The translations under genes were made by a program, and so were the position numbers. From the NCBI GenBank assembly GCA_937901895.1, contig CALGTD010000181.1:1-14855 (forward strand): DNA of 14,855 nucleotides, in the 5' to 3' direction. Under the pieces are notes generated by a model, which was not told where the DNA came from, made no database searches, and worked only from the letters and a program-made list of their open reading frames with translations. Positions 1 to 6,858 of the stretch are shown one piece after another (position 1 is the first letter of the stretch; every line of letters begins with the position of its first letter). This stretch comes from an uncultured Spartobacteria bacterium. Its GTDB lineage: Bacteria > Verrucomicrobiota > Verrucomicrobiia > Chthoniobacterales > JAATET01.

Positions 1-622
1 CGCCGACGCCGCCGGCGAAGATGTAGAGGACATATCCAGCGCGGGCAACCTGCCGGCAATATTTCTCCAGTCCAAGCCATGGACCGCGGTTAAGCTCAGC
101 GGTCTGAGGAAAGATGTTCGTCATGACGAACGTCGCGTAACTGGCCTCGTTGGTAGCACTACGATCGTCGTGGCTGCAAATATGACCGCGATCGAAGCCG
201 CTGTTGCTATAGTCAGCTGGGAGGATCACCTGGAACCCGGATGGTAGATTCGGATCGGGGTAGAATTCGAATCGGGGAGCTTTTCCGGAATCAGCGGCGA
301 CCAGCCGCCAACCAATCCAATTCGCCTGGCCTTTTGAATTGTTGTAAGAACCGACGAAATAGGGGGTCTCGAAAAAGTAGTTGTTCGGGGAGGTGCCCGC
401 CGCCGATGGATTCCCGTAGAAGAGGTTCCCGGATCCCGTCGTCGTCGCGGGAAGGGGGGATTGCGATGCCCACGCTCGAAAAACCGGTGCCGCCAGCTTT
501 TCGACCGTCGATCGAACCTCCGGTGGCAGCGCGCCACTGGCGAATGTCGAGACGATGGCAGCAACGCATGAGATCGTAATGATCGCGGCGAGGTAAGCCG
601 GGCGTTTGCTGCGTCGGGTCAC
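1..622 (-). CDS. DNA/RNA non-specific endonuclease, NUC (DRGH) family, 3' part cut by window edge
   Basis: The minus-strand frame is open from a GTG at 622 to the window edge (207 codons). Residues about 8-30 (AYLAAIITISCVAAIV) form a signal peptide or membrane anchor after a basic start (MTRRSKR), so the enzyme should act outside the cytoplasm. The NUC fold follows: a YFFETPYFVGSYN stretch, then FDRGH with the catalytic His at about residue 147, then TNIFPQTAELNRGPW, whose Asn is the usual Mg2+ ligand in this family (NucA/Serratia nuclease). These enzymes cut DNA and RNA without sequence preference. GTG was chosen because it is the first start-like codon before the hydrophobic stretch; no clear Shine-Dalgarno is visible. 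It lies 41 bp downstream of the 657-residue gene on the same strand. The family call is firm; the start is moderate and the C-terminus unseen. Confidence 0.88.
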   Translation of the reverse strand, partial: MTRRSKRPAYLAAIITISCVAAIVSTFASGALPPEVRSTVEKLAAPVFRAWASQSPLPATTTGSGNLFYGNPSAAGTSPNNYFFETPYFVGSYNNSKGQANWIGWRLVAADSGKAPRFEFYPDPNLPSGFQVILPADYSNSGFDRGHICSHDDRSATNEASYATFVMTNIFPQTAELNRGPWLGLEKYCRQVARAGYVLYIFAGGVG

Positions 623-663
623 GCCAAGTAGATACGCATCTGCGTGCGTGAAACGAAGCTTCT

Positions 664-2637
664 CTAACGGTCTCCGTTCAGAAACTCAGGGCGGGGAGTG
701 AAGTAGCCCCTGCCATTCGGTTTGACGGTCTGAGCCCATGAACGCATGCCGTATACCCCTCGGGCGAATCGCGCGAAGCGCTCGTCCTTCAAAGACTGAC
801 GAAGCACTGCGAGAGCGACCGGTTTTCCGAACTTCGTCGGGCAGAGGTGGCGAAGCTCTGCCGTGGTGAGCAGCTTGTTCGCTTTGAGAAGCGCCGCTTC
901 GATCTGGGCGATACGCTTCATTCGTGGGTTGCTTTCCGTTTTTTCCCGAGGCGGGCAATTCCACTCCCGAAGCGCGAGATAGCCGTATTTCGGTCCTGGA
1001 ACGATCTGCGCCTTTTGCCGGATGAGCGCGGAAATCTTCTGCCGCTCTTCACTCGAGGACGTATCTCGTTTCAACCGTGTGAGAACATGGGTGATAACGT
1101 CAAACGCCAGCATCGGGCGGCTGTGCTTTTGGAGGTAAGCAATCGCGATGTCGCCGGGGGATTGTGTATCCGGCGGGGAACCGTAAATGCCAAGGTCATC
1201 CGGCGCCAGCCGTGGGCAAACATGGGCCGCCCATTGCAGGTCCAGGACTGAAATCTCGGAACCTCCATCGTTGATGCACTCGCGAGAGGCGGCCGTGAGA
1301 AGTTCAGACTGAATCATCTCTCTTCCGGCAAGGGCGGTGGATATCGCATGCAGGCGTAGCCGGAGTGATTGCACGTAAGACCGTTCAAGCGAGTCGGGTG
1401 GCACTGGAAACACCACGAGCGAGATGAACTCGCGCCAACGCAGTTCGGCGTTGAATGCGTGCCCACCAAGGGCCGCCAATATCAGCTCCTGATAATCAGA
1501 GATGAATCGGAAGGGGACGTTCCAATGGTGTGCGAGCCAGGACAGCAAGCGTCCCAGTTCCCAACACGCATGAGGTGCCTTGCTCAACTCGGTCCTCGTT
1601 TCTTGGAAGATGGATCGAAGGGGTGCGCTGTTACGTAGCTGAAGGCCGGTGCAATGCCCGTGGTGGACCGCCTCGAAAATGCGCATTCGCAGCTGCTGGG
1701 CGCAAAAGGCCGCGCGCGCACCGGACCGATGGTTACGCCTGCCAAGCTCCCTCGCGGATAATTTATCGGTGCCTTTTCGATCTTTGGGCGGAAGCGTCAG
1801 TCTATCGAGCAGAACCGCGTTCAATCCGCTACACCGGAAAGAAAATGCACCACGAATGATCGCCGGTAATTTCAAAAGCAAATCACGGCGAGGGGCTGAC
1901 GGAAGCGGGTAAAGGAACGGGGCTGAGCTGTGGCCAAGATGAGCATTGGCAAACGCGAGCGCCTGAGTGGTGGACGTTGGCTCGTCCAGCACTTCGGACA
2001 TGAGGGCGGCGAGACGGACCACCGATCCTACCGGCGGATCACCGCTGACATGCTTGGCCAGGTCTCCGGAGTCGAGGGCGTAAATGAGGTCTGAGAGCGT
2101 AGTCGTTCCTTTAAGTGTCCGTGTCAGATGCCGACTCGTAATCCATCGCGACGCCGGACCGCCCAACGCGTGAAACTTCTGGAGCTCTGGATGCCGATAC
2201 CGGGCGAAGTATACGGGTGTTTTCTTATCGAGGATCAACGCTCTCAGATCGAGGCGGCCATCCTGCGCTGGTTTACGGAGGAGCGCGGTAAGCCGGTCAC
2301 GGAGGGGGCGTAACGTCTTCGGGAACCCCTGCTTTTTGCCGTGAAGATCGCCGACTGTGCGGATCCCATTGGCGCATGCGAGACGGTATTGGGATGGGGT
2401 GGGCTGAAGGAATTCCAGCGCCAATTCGGCGTCCAGCGGATGAAGGTGCGGGGATTCCAGCACCGAGCCGCGACGTCTTCTGCGTTTGATTAACTGCTTA
2501 CTCGGCACCTGACAGCGTAGGCATCCGAGATGGGAGCGACAAGGGGTCCACGCCTCAGCGAGTGGTTGCGGCGGCCACCTCAAACGAGAGAGCAACACCA
2601 AAGGGCCGGAAGGGCGGGCCGACTCCACCGCCCGCAA
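664..2637 (-). CDS. Unrecognised large protein with tandem winged-helix-like C-terminus, putative DNA-binding
   Basis: The open frame is 657 codons from a TTG at 2637; a GTG at 2508 (starting MPSKQLIKRRRRRG, 614 residues) is an alternative start and leaves a long leader. I do not recognise a named family. Visible features: a basic stretch RRRRR near residue 55; a segment with GIRTVGDLHGKK near residue 91 resembling the helix-hairpin of RNA polymerase alpha-CTD-like domains; and near the C-terminus two segments each ending in a wing-like motif (PKYGYLALREW, then ARGVYGMRSWA). The second, with LKANKLLTTAELRHLC and VLRQSLKDERF before it, looks like a HARE-HTH or related winged helix. This suggests a DNA- or RNA-polymerase-binding protein, but that is inference. 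No signal peptide or catalytic motif was seen. It is co-directional with the small genes upstream and the nuclease downstream. Confidence 0.75.
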   Translation of the reverse strand: MRAVESARPSGPLVLLSRLRWPPQPLAEAWTPCRSHLGCLRCQVPSKQLIKRRRRRGSVLESPHLHPLDAELALEFLQPTPSQYRLACANGIRTVGDLHGKKQGFPKTLRPLRDRLTALLRKPAQDGRLDLRALILDKKTPVYFARYRHPELQKFHALGGPASRWITSRHLTRTLKGTTTLSDLIYALDSGDLAKHVSGDPPVGSVVRLAALMSEVLDEPTSTTQALAFANAHLGHSSAPFLYPLPSAPRRDLLLKLPAIIRGAFSFRCSGLNAVLLDRLTLPPKDRKGTDKLSARELGRRNHRSGARAAFCAQQLRMRIFEAVHHGHCTGLQLRNSAPLRSIFQETRTELSKAPHACWELGRLLSWLAHHWNVPFRFISDYQELILAALGGHAFNAELRWREFISLVVFPVPPDSLERSYVQSLRLRLHAISTALAGREMIQSELLTAASRECINDGGSEISVLDLQWAAHVCPRLAPDDLGIYGSPPDTQSPGDIAIAYLQKHSRPMLAFDVITHVLTRLKRDTSSSEERQKISALIRQKAQIVPGPKYGYLALREWNCPPREKTESNPRMKRIAQIEAALLKANKLLTTAELRHLCPTKFGKPVALAVLRQSLKDERFARFARGVYGMRSWAQTVKPNGRGYFTPRPEFLNGDR

Positions 2638-2698
2638 GCTACCCCGGTCACTTGCCGGAGTCTTTTCCGGGATGCGCTTTGGCCTCCCGGCCCTTTGG
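2598..2698 (-). other. Long inverted repeat enclosing smaller hairpins; possible structured leader of the 657-residue gene
   Basis: The 12-mer CCAAAGGGCCGG at 2598-2609 is the perfect complement of CCGGCCCTTTGG at 2687-2698. On the minus-strand transcript these would form a 12-bp stem closing a 77-nt interior. Inside are two further perfect stems: a 4-bp CCGG stem (2655-2658 with 2667-2670, 8-nt loop) and a 6-bp stem (2614-2619 with 2630-2635, 10-nt loop). The shape is a three-way-junction-like leader between the 114-residue gene and the large downstream gene. It overlaps the TTG start at 2637 but lies wholly upstream of the GTG at 2508. A regulatory role is inference from pairing only. Confidence 0.4.
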
Positions 2699-2724
2699 AT
2701 GTTGCCTGCTGTGAGATACGGACC

Positions 2725-3069
2725 TCAGAGCGTGATGAGCTGAAGTTGGGTCGAGTGGGTTTTTAGGAATGCTCGCAACAGTCGCTCCAGCGTCGCCTGG
2801 CTCATCGAGCTGCCCATCATGACGTTATTCTTCGTGCGCGTGGCGATGATCGCCCAGCCACACGGATATTTGCCGATCTCCAGACCTTCGTCATCCGTTA
2901 CCGGGACGTCCAGCCGCTCCTTGCCGGCCGCTTTTGCAGAGAGGCGCGACCAGACGGCGTTCAAAAGCTCTGCCGAAACCTCGCACCATGGAGAAAACAA
3001 GCTGTCGCCCTCGGCGCGTTGGAGAGCGTCAAAATCAAGAGTGAGTTGTTCAACAGATAACGGGCTCAT
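2725..3069 (-). CDS. Hypothetical 114-residue protein
   Basis: The frame is open further upstream, but the ATG at 3069 is the likely start because it overlaps the stop of the preceding 50-residue gene by one base (TGATG), a common coupled arrangement. The protein starts MSPLSVEQLTLDFDALQ and contains an acidic stretch (VPVTDDEGLEIGKYP) followed by CGWAIIATRTKNN, then a Leu-rich helical C-terminus (LERLLRAFLKTHSTQL). No signal peptide, membrane segment or catalytic motif was seen, and I do not recognise the family. It is probably cytoplasmic and co-transcribed with the genes at 3069-3221 and 3248-3673. Confidence 0.7.
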   Translation of the reverse strand: MSPLSVEQLTLDFDALQRAEGDSLFSPWCEVSAELLNAVWSRLSAKAAGKERLDVPVTDDEGLEIGKYPCGWAIIATRTKNNVMMGSSMSQATLERLLRAFLKTHSTQLQLITL

Positions 3070-3221
3070 CAAACAGCCGGGTAATTGTGCCGGTCGTAAC
3101 CGAAGACGAGAGCAACGGAATCTCCCTCGTCGGAAATTACCATCCCGTCCTTGCCAGGATTGGCGTTTGCGCCATCGCAAACACGGACGAACTGGCCGGG
3201 CGTGAATGTGGGAAAACTCAT
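3069..3221 (-). CDS. Hypothetical 50-residue protein, possibly SH3/KOW-like
   Basis: A short gene starting MSFPTFTPGQFVRV, with its ATG at 3221 and its stop overlapping the ATG of the 114-residue gene. The sequence alternates hydrophobic strands with GxDG-type turns (FTPGQFVRVCDG, NPGKDGMVISDEGDSVALV). That pattern resembles the small beta-barrels (SH3/KOW-like) seen in many short accessory proteins; this is a pattern judgement, not a family identification. The gene lies 26 bp after the stop of the gene at 3248-3673, so the three probably form one operon. No strong Shine-Dalgarno is visible; overlap and spacing are the main support for the start. Confidence 0.6.
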   Translation of the reverse strand: MSFPTFTPGQFVRVCDGANANPGKDGMVISDEGDSVALVFGYDRHNYPAV

Positions 3222-3247
3222 TAGGCGGAGATACAGAGCGCCAGATA

Positions 3248-3673
3248 CTATGCGTCCAAAGAGGCAAAGCCACCGAAGTAGAGACCGGAGGGATCTTCGT
3301 CGTCGCGCCCTAGGGCGTTTTCGATCGCAACATGCGCTTCGTTTTCGACCTGCTCGGCATAACTGTGGAGACGGACGTAAGGACACCCGACAAGTGCGAT
3401 CGAGATGTCGTTCCGGTCGCTGGGCTCCGAGACAACGCTTAAAAACCGGATGAGTCGCGAAAGGAACTTTGATTCCAGGACCTCTGGGATCGTGGAAGGA
3501 CCTTTGATCCCGTGAGAAAGCGTCGTGCGCAGTTCCTCGAATGTGACTGTTTCGCCGAGGGTTTTGCCGGTCGTATCGGATAACCACCCACGAGCTTCCT
3601 TCGACAAATTAACCTGCTTCACGCAGAAGTATAGGAAGGGCGCCGGCAACCTCCAAGAGGCCCCCGGCGCCAT
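3248..3673 (-). CDS. Hypothetical ~141-residue protein, first gene left of the R-M insertion
   Basis: The preferred start is the ATG at 3673 (MAPGASWRLPAPFLYF), directly preceded by a G-rich GGGGTGG stretch and lying 17 bp after the stop of the duplicated membrane-protein tail. That spacing reproduces a plausible ancestral operon junction. A GTG at 3622 (MKQVNLSKEARGW) is the alternative. The body is mixed alpha/beta with an acidic C-terminus (GRDDEDPSGLYFGG) and no membrane segment or catalytic motif I can name. The start codon and upstream ribosome-binding region lie inside repeat copy A, so expression signals were probably kept when the R-M island inserted. Its original promoter may now be more than 3 kb away, or replaced. 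Confidence 0.65.
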   Translation of the reverse strand: MAPGASWRLPAPFLYFCVKQVNLSKEARGWLSDTTGKTLGETVTFEELRTTLSHGIKGPSTIPEVLESKFLSRLIRFLSVVSEPSDRNDISIALVGCPYVRLHSYAEQVENEAHVAIENALGRDDEDPSGLYFGGFASLDA

Positions 3674-3812
3674 CCACCCCACACGAAGCACTATTGCTGG
3701 GAGAGTCGCCATACTCGGTAGGTTTGCCGGCGCCAGAACCGGCAGAACCAACGATATTCGAGGATGGCAGCCACGTCGGCGCAGATGTCGATGACCATCA
3801 GGTAACTGGCGG
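3656..3812. repeat. 157-bp direct repeat, copy A (left border of R-M island)
   Basis: This is identical to 6859-7015 at 156 of 157 positions by eye; the only mismatch is C at 3663 versus A at 6866, and 3664-3812 (149 bp) is exact. The offset is 3203 bp. It contains the last ~40 codons of the membrane-protein gene (minus strand, stop at 3691-3693), the 17-bp spacer and the start codon of the gene ending at 3248. The flanks diverge abruptly on both sides. It is interpreted as the left copy of a long target duplication. Confidence 0.95.
3691..3812 (-). pseudogene. Duplicated C-terminal fragment of the small membrane protein
   Basis: The minus-strand frame encodes the last 40 residues (from SYLMVIDICADVAAI to WRLSQQ and the stop) exactly as in the intact gene at 6894-7322. 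The upstream sequence switches to insert DNA at 3813. The frame stays open to about 3909 by chance, giving an unrelated N-terminal extension, but there is no sign that this chimera is a gene. It is a by-product of the duplication. Confidence 0.88.
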
Positions 3813-3814
3813 CC

Positions 3815-3883
3815 GAGATTGTTGCTCTAGCTTCCTGGGCCGACAGCCTCCGGCAGCGCCAGAGCACTGCGAGGCTGCCTTGA
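3815..3883 (+). pseudogene. Possible C-terminal remnant of an unknown gene at the island's left edge
   Basis: Directly inside the left border, a plus-strand frame reads EIVALASWADSLRQRQSTARLP and then TGA. It has helix-like composition but no start, because it is cut by the repeat border. It may be the tail of a gene carried in with the R-M genes from the donor. The stretch is only 22 codons, so chance openness cannot be excluded and I assign no family. Confidence 0.25.
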
Positions 3884-3933
3884 TTGCTGCCTGTGGGACA
3901 ACTGGTCACAGTGGTAGAAGTTTCGCTAGCCTA

Positions 3934-3956
3934 ATGGATACACAATGTGTATCCAT
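3934..3956. promoter_or_regulatory. 23-bp palindrome, likely operator of the R-M operon
   Basis: The sequence is a perfect palindrome: ATGGATACACA, central A, TGTGTATCCAT (11-bp arms). It sits just upstream of the presumed -10 box and 16 bp before the controller start codon. Its position over the -35 region is what is expected for a repressor or controller operator, and ribbon-helix-helix proteins bind such dyads. The natural candidate ligand is the protein encoded at 3973-4163, but binding is inferred. Confidence 0.65.
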
Positions 3957-3960
3957 GTGC

Positions 3961-3973
3961 TATTATGCCCCTA
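3961..3973 (+). promoter_or_regulatory. Extended -10 promoter for the R-M operon, possibly leaderless
   Basis: TGCTATTAT (3958-3966) is an extended -10 element (TGn plus TATTAT). The controller ATG begins at 3973, six bases after the hexamer, where transcription would be expected to start. No Shine-Dalgarno fits in that gap, so the message may be leaderless. The -35 region is not clear and coincides with the palindrome. Confidence 0.5.
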
Positions 3974-4163
3974 TGTCACTCAAAGACTCCGGGATGCGCA
4001 TTAGGGTGGAGAAGGAACTGCGCGAAGCACATTCGTGCAGGCTTGCCGCGTGCAGGATCGACGCGCCTCTGACGTGCCACGCGACTTCATGCGGGTCTAT
4101 ACGGAGAAGCAATTGAAGGGCCAGGCTGACCTATTCGCCGGCGCCAAGAGAGAAAAGAAATGA
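3973..4163 (+). pseudogene. Ribbon-helix-helix controller protein of the R-M operon, frameshifted
   Basis: From ATG 3973 the frame reads MSLKDSGMRIRVEKELREA, a typical ribbon-helix-helix strand plus helix. Near 4030-4032 the coherent reading moves to another frame: FVQACRVQDRRASDVPRDF continues the expected second helix and goes on to a basic tail ending KREKK. The stop overlaps the methyltransferase start as ATGA (4160-4163). Restoring one base would give a protein of about 63 residues, the usual size for this kind of small plasmid or R-M regulator. As written, the first frame runs out at 4116. Its role would be autorepression or timing of the R-M genes through the upstream palindrome. The break could be a real one-base deletion, a sequencing error or, less likely, programmed frameshifting. 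Confidence 0.72.
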
Positions 4164-5746
4164 ATGTGCGGACGGAACAAGAGCTTGTCGCGTTGTGCCT
4201 TGCCCTCATCGGAGGACAAGACGGCTTGTCAGCGGCCGAGCGCAAGCTAGCTAAGAAGGCACCCGTATCACCTCTTAAGCCTCGGGATATCGAGGCGATC
4301 CGCAAAGCGATCTCGCGTAACACCGATCCGCTCGGCGAAGCCTTCTCGTCGATTCGCTCGGCGACCGAGCGCCGTGCGGCTGGGGCCGTCTACACGCCTG
4401 AGCCGATCGTTCGCTCGATGATGACCTGGCTGGCAGGCCAGGGGACCCCGACCCGCATCGTCGATCCGGGCGCAGGCTCTGGCCGCTTCATCCTGGCCGC
4501 AGGCGAATCCTTCCCCGATGCGCAGCTCGTGGCCGTGGAGATGGACCCGCTGGCCGCGCTTATGCTCCGTGCCAATCTGAGCGTTCGGGGATGGACAGGT
4601 CGTGCAACTGTGCTGGTCAAGGATTATCGAGCGGTCAGGCTCACGCGCTGCTCGGGCATGACGGCGTTCGTTGGCAATCCGCCCTATGTGCGACATCACG
4701 ACATCGCCGAGGAGTGGAAAGCCTGGTACTCCTCCACTTTCGCCAACTTGGGAATCAAGGCCAGCGCCCTGGCTGGTCTACATCTGCACTTCTTCCTGCA
4801 AACACGCTTGCTCGCCAGGGTGGGCGATGTGGGCACATTCATTACCTCGGCCGAATGGATGGATGTGAACTACGGCTCAGCGCTGCGTCGGCTGTTGCTC
4901 GACGAGCTGGGCGGGATCGCTCTGCATGTGCTTGAGCCAACCGTCGAAGCGTTCCCGGACACGGCAACTACGGCCGCGATCACATGCTTTCGCGTCGGTG
5001 AAACGGCCGAACCCGTGCGTGTGCGCGCCGTCGGCGAGCTGGGACGGCTCAACGGCTTGACTAAGGGGACCGAGGTCCCGCGGGAGCGACTACATGCTGC
5101 GCAGCGCTGGTCAATCATCGTCCGCCCGTCTGAGCTGGGCGCGCCCGGCGATATCGAGCTTGGTGAGCTGTTCCGCGTCCATCGCGGACAGGTCACAGGT
5201 GCAAACGACATCTGGATTGCTGGCGAACACGCGAAGGGCTTGCCTGATCGCGTCAAGCTGCCAGCCGTCACCAAGGCCAGAGACCTGATCCAGGCTGGCG
5301 CACGTCTACATTCGGTCGAAGCCCTGCGACGTGTAATCGACCTGCCAGCCGAGCTGGACGACTTCAGCAAGGAGGAACGTCGACGCATCAGCGCTTTCTT
5401 GTCCTGGGCGAAGCTCAACGGCGCAGATCAGAGCTACATCGCGCAGCACCGCAAAGCTTGGTGGTCCGTGGGCCTCAAGGCTCCGGCGCCGATCCTGTGC
5501 ACCTATATGGCCCGAAGGCCACCTCAGTTCACGCTCAACGCATGCGACGCGCGACACATCAACATCGCTCACGGCCTTTACCCGCGTCAGCCGTTGGCTG
5601 ATGGCGTGATGACCCGTTTAGTAACGTGGCTCAACAGGAACATTAACATGGGGAGTGGCAGAACCTATGCCGGTGGCTTGACTAAGTTCGAGCCGAAGGA
5701 AATCGAGCGTCTGCGCATTCCAAGTCCGGAAACACTTCTCGCATGA
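4160..5746 (+). CDS. N6-adenine DNA methyltransferase of a type II R-M system (M.TaqI/gamma-like)
   Basis: A 528-residue class I methyltransferase. Motifs in order: motif X region GAVYTPEPIV (75-84), SAM-binding motif I VDPGAGSGRF (101-110), acidic residues after the next strand (VEMDP, 126-130), catalytic motif IV NPPY (173-176), and motif VIII region FITSAEWM (227-234). The C-terminal half, ending GGLTKFEPKEIERLRIP, should be the target-recognition domain. The order X-I-IV-C-terminal TRD is the gamma arrangement, as in M.TaqI and related enzymes that methylate adenine. It protects host DNA from the enzyme encoded next. The ATG overlaps the controller stop (ATGA), and the TGA overlaps the restriction gene ATG, implying translational coupling. 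The frame is intact with all key residues. The recognition sequence cannot be read from sequence alone. Confidence 0.93.
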   Translation: MNVRTEQELVALCLALIGGQDGLSAAERKLAKKAPVSPLKPRDIEAIRKAISRNTDPLGEAFSSIRSATERRAAGAVYTPEPIVRSMMTWLAGQGTPTRIVDPGAGSGRFILAAGESFPDAQLVAVEMDPLAALMLRANLSVRGWTGRATVLVKDYRAVRLTRCSGMTAFVGNPPYVRHHDIAEEWKAWYSSTFANLGIKASALAGLHLHFFLQTRLLARVGDVGTFITSAEWMDVNYGSALRRLLLDELGGIALHVLEPTVEAFPDTATTAAITCFRVGETAEPVRVRAVGELGRLNGLTKGTEVPRERLHAAQRWSIIVRPSELGAPGDIELGELFRVHRGQVTGANDIWIAGEHAKGLPDRVKLPAVTKARDLIQAGARLHSVEALRRVIDLPAELDDFSKEERRRISAFLSWAKLNGADQSYIAQHRKAWWSVGLKAPAPILCTYMARRPPQFTLNACDARHINIAHGLYPRQPLADGVMTRLVTWLNRNINMGSGRTYAGGLTKFEPKEIERLRIPSPETLLA

Positions 5747-6660
5747 TAAGCGCACCGCCTCGGTGGACCACTGCTGAGCTTGCTGAAGATGCCGCCACCT
5801 CTGCCGCGCAGTTTCGGGCCGAGCGTCTGGCGGTCTCTGACTCCTGGGAAACTCACTACAACCAAGCGCGCGGCAAGTTCGAGCTACTTTTCAAGAAGTT
5901 GAGTGATCTCAACCCTGGCGCAATCACAGACGATAACCTCGCCGAAGCCTATGGTCTTGGTCTTGGCGAAGCGCTGCGCTATCTGGCTGGCCCGCCAATC
6001 TCCGACGACGACTTGCAGGTAATCGCCGATGTCGAATCGATCGCGCCTGGCGTCTTGAAGAAGAACCCCGAGGCATTGCGCAAAGTGTTCGATGTAATCG
6101 AGCGCGTGATCGATCCGCATCGGTTTCCGTGGATGGAAGATGGTGGCGCTCCCACCGATCAGCAGCGTGAGGCGGCCTTGTTGGCATCGTCCGTGCTCCT
6201 TGCTGCGCAGCGCATTGCGACCGAGCGGCGCAACGAGGGCAAGGAGAATCAAGAGACGAAGGTGAAGGACTACCTGCGGAACCTTGGCTTCTCCGAGGCG
6301 CCGGCCGTTGCAATCAACACCATCGTCAAGGGGCCGCAACCCATGCAGTTTTGCGCCGAATGCCAACTCGGTGAGCGCAAGGCCGATGTCGTCGTGCGAC
6401 TGCACGACACCCGCCTCATGGCGATCGAGTGCAAGGTGTCGAACAGCGCGACCAACAGCGTCAAGCGATTGAACAACGATGCGGCTGTCAAGGCCGAATA
6501 CTGGATCAAGCAGTTCGGCACCGCCCAGGTCGTGCCCGCCGCTGCGCTGGCAGGTGTCTTCAAAGTGCTGAACCTGGAACAGGCGCAGGCGCGAGGCCTT
6601 TCTTTGTTTTGGTCGCACGACCTTGAGAAGCTCGGTGCGTTCATCGAGTCAACGAAGTAA
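5743..6660 (+). CDS. Type II restriction endonuclease, PD-(D/E)XK type, possibly XamI-like
   Basis: A 305-residue protein directly coupled to the methyltransferase (ATGA overlap at 5743-5746). The C-terminal third holds a PD-(D/E)XK active site: ERKADVVVRL (Asp about 215), thirteen residues, then AIECK (Glu 229, Lys 231). The N-terminal two thirds are helical and begin MISAPPRWTTAELAEDA. Length, gene order and the start motif remind me of the XamI restriction family (site GTCGAC), whose methyltransferase is also an adenine gamma type, but I cannot confirm this without a search. It should cleave unmethylated DNA in the cytoplasm. No truncation or missing catalytic residue is seen. An AT-rich tail and a strong terminator follow. 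Confidence 0.85.
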   Translation: MISAPPRWTTAELAEDAATSAAQFRAERLAVSDSWETHYNQARGKFELLFKKLSDLNPGAITDDNLAEAYGLGLGEALRYLAGPPISDDDLQVIADVESIAPGVLKKNPEALRKVFDVIERVIDPHRFPWMEDGGAPTDQQREAALLASSVLLAAQRIATERRNEGKENQETKVKDYLRNLGFSEAPAVAINTIVKGPQPMQFCAECQLGERKADVVVRLHDTRLMAIECKVSNSATNSVKRLNNDAAVKAEYWIKQFGTAQVVPAAALAGVFKVLNLEQAQARGLSLFWSHDLEKLGAFIESTK

Positions 6661-6808
6661 AGCTGGGCATGGTATTTTTCATGGCATCGGCCCTTCTTTG
6701 ATTTTTAACTCATTGAATTTAAAAATATTTTTTCAGAAAAATACGATAGAGTGGGAATGATCCCACGTCCGGCATGGACTGGCACGGTTAAGCACCAAAA
6801 CACACGTA
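6661..6808. other. Non-coding AT-rich tail of the R-M island
   Basis: Between the restriction gene and the terminator no credible gene is visible. Positions 6690-6745 are markedly AT-rich (runs such as TTTAAAAATATTTTTT) compared with everything around, which supports foreign origin. A short dyad GTGGGA-ATGA-TCCCAC lies at 6751-6766. It could be an operator or weak hairpin; no clear promoter could be matched to it. Confidence 0.5.
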
Positions 6809-6833
6809 AGCCCGCAGAAATGCGGGCTTTTTT
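6809..6833 (+). terminator. Intrinsic terminator of the R-M operon
   Basis: Perfect 8-bp stem AGCCCGCA / TGCGGGCT with a GAAA tetraloop (6809-6828), followed by a run of T to 6833. It is a strong rho-independent terminator on the plus strand, 149 bp after the restriction gene stop. It would insulate the minus-strand genes to the right from antisense transcription. Confidence 0.93.
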
Positions 6834-6858
6834 GCTGGTATGTCTGGCACGTTCCGGC

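Noticed and set aside
847..1251. Plus-strand frames opposite the 657-residue gene
   Set aside because: Short shadows with no start signal or coherent domains; the minus-strand frame is continuous over nearly 2 kb.
3691..3909. Minus-strand open frame of 72 codons reading into island DNA
   Set aside because: Only its last 40 codons are the duplicated membrane-protein tail; the rest is chance openness across the insertion border.
4870..5418. Minus-strand frame opposite the methyltransferase
   Set aside because: Ser/Arg/Pro-rich shadow of a well-supported coding region.
5884..6618. Long minus-strand frame opposite the restriction gene
   Set aside because: It lies fully antisense to a gene with a clear active site; its composition is the mirror of that gene.
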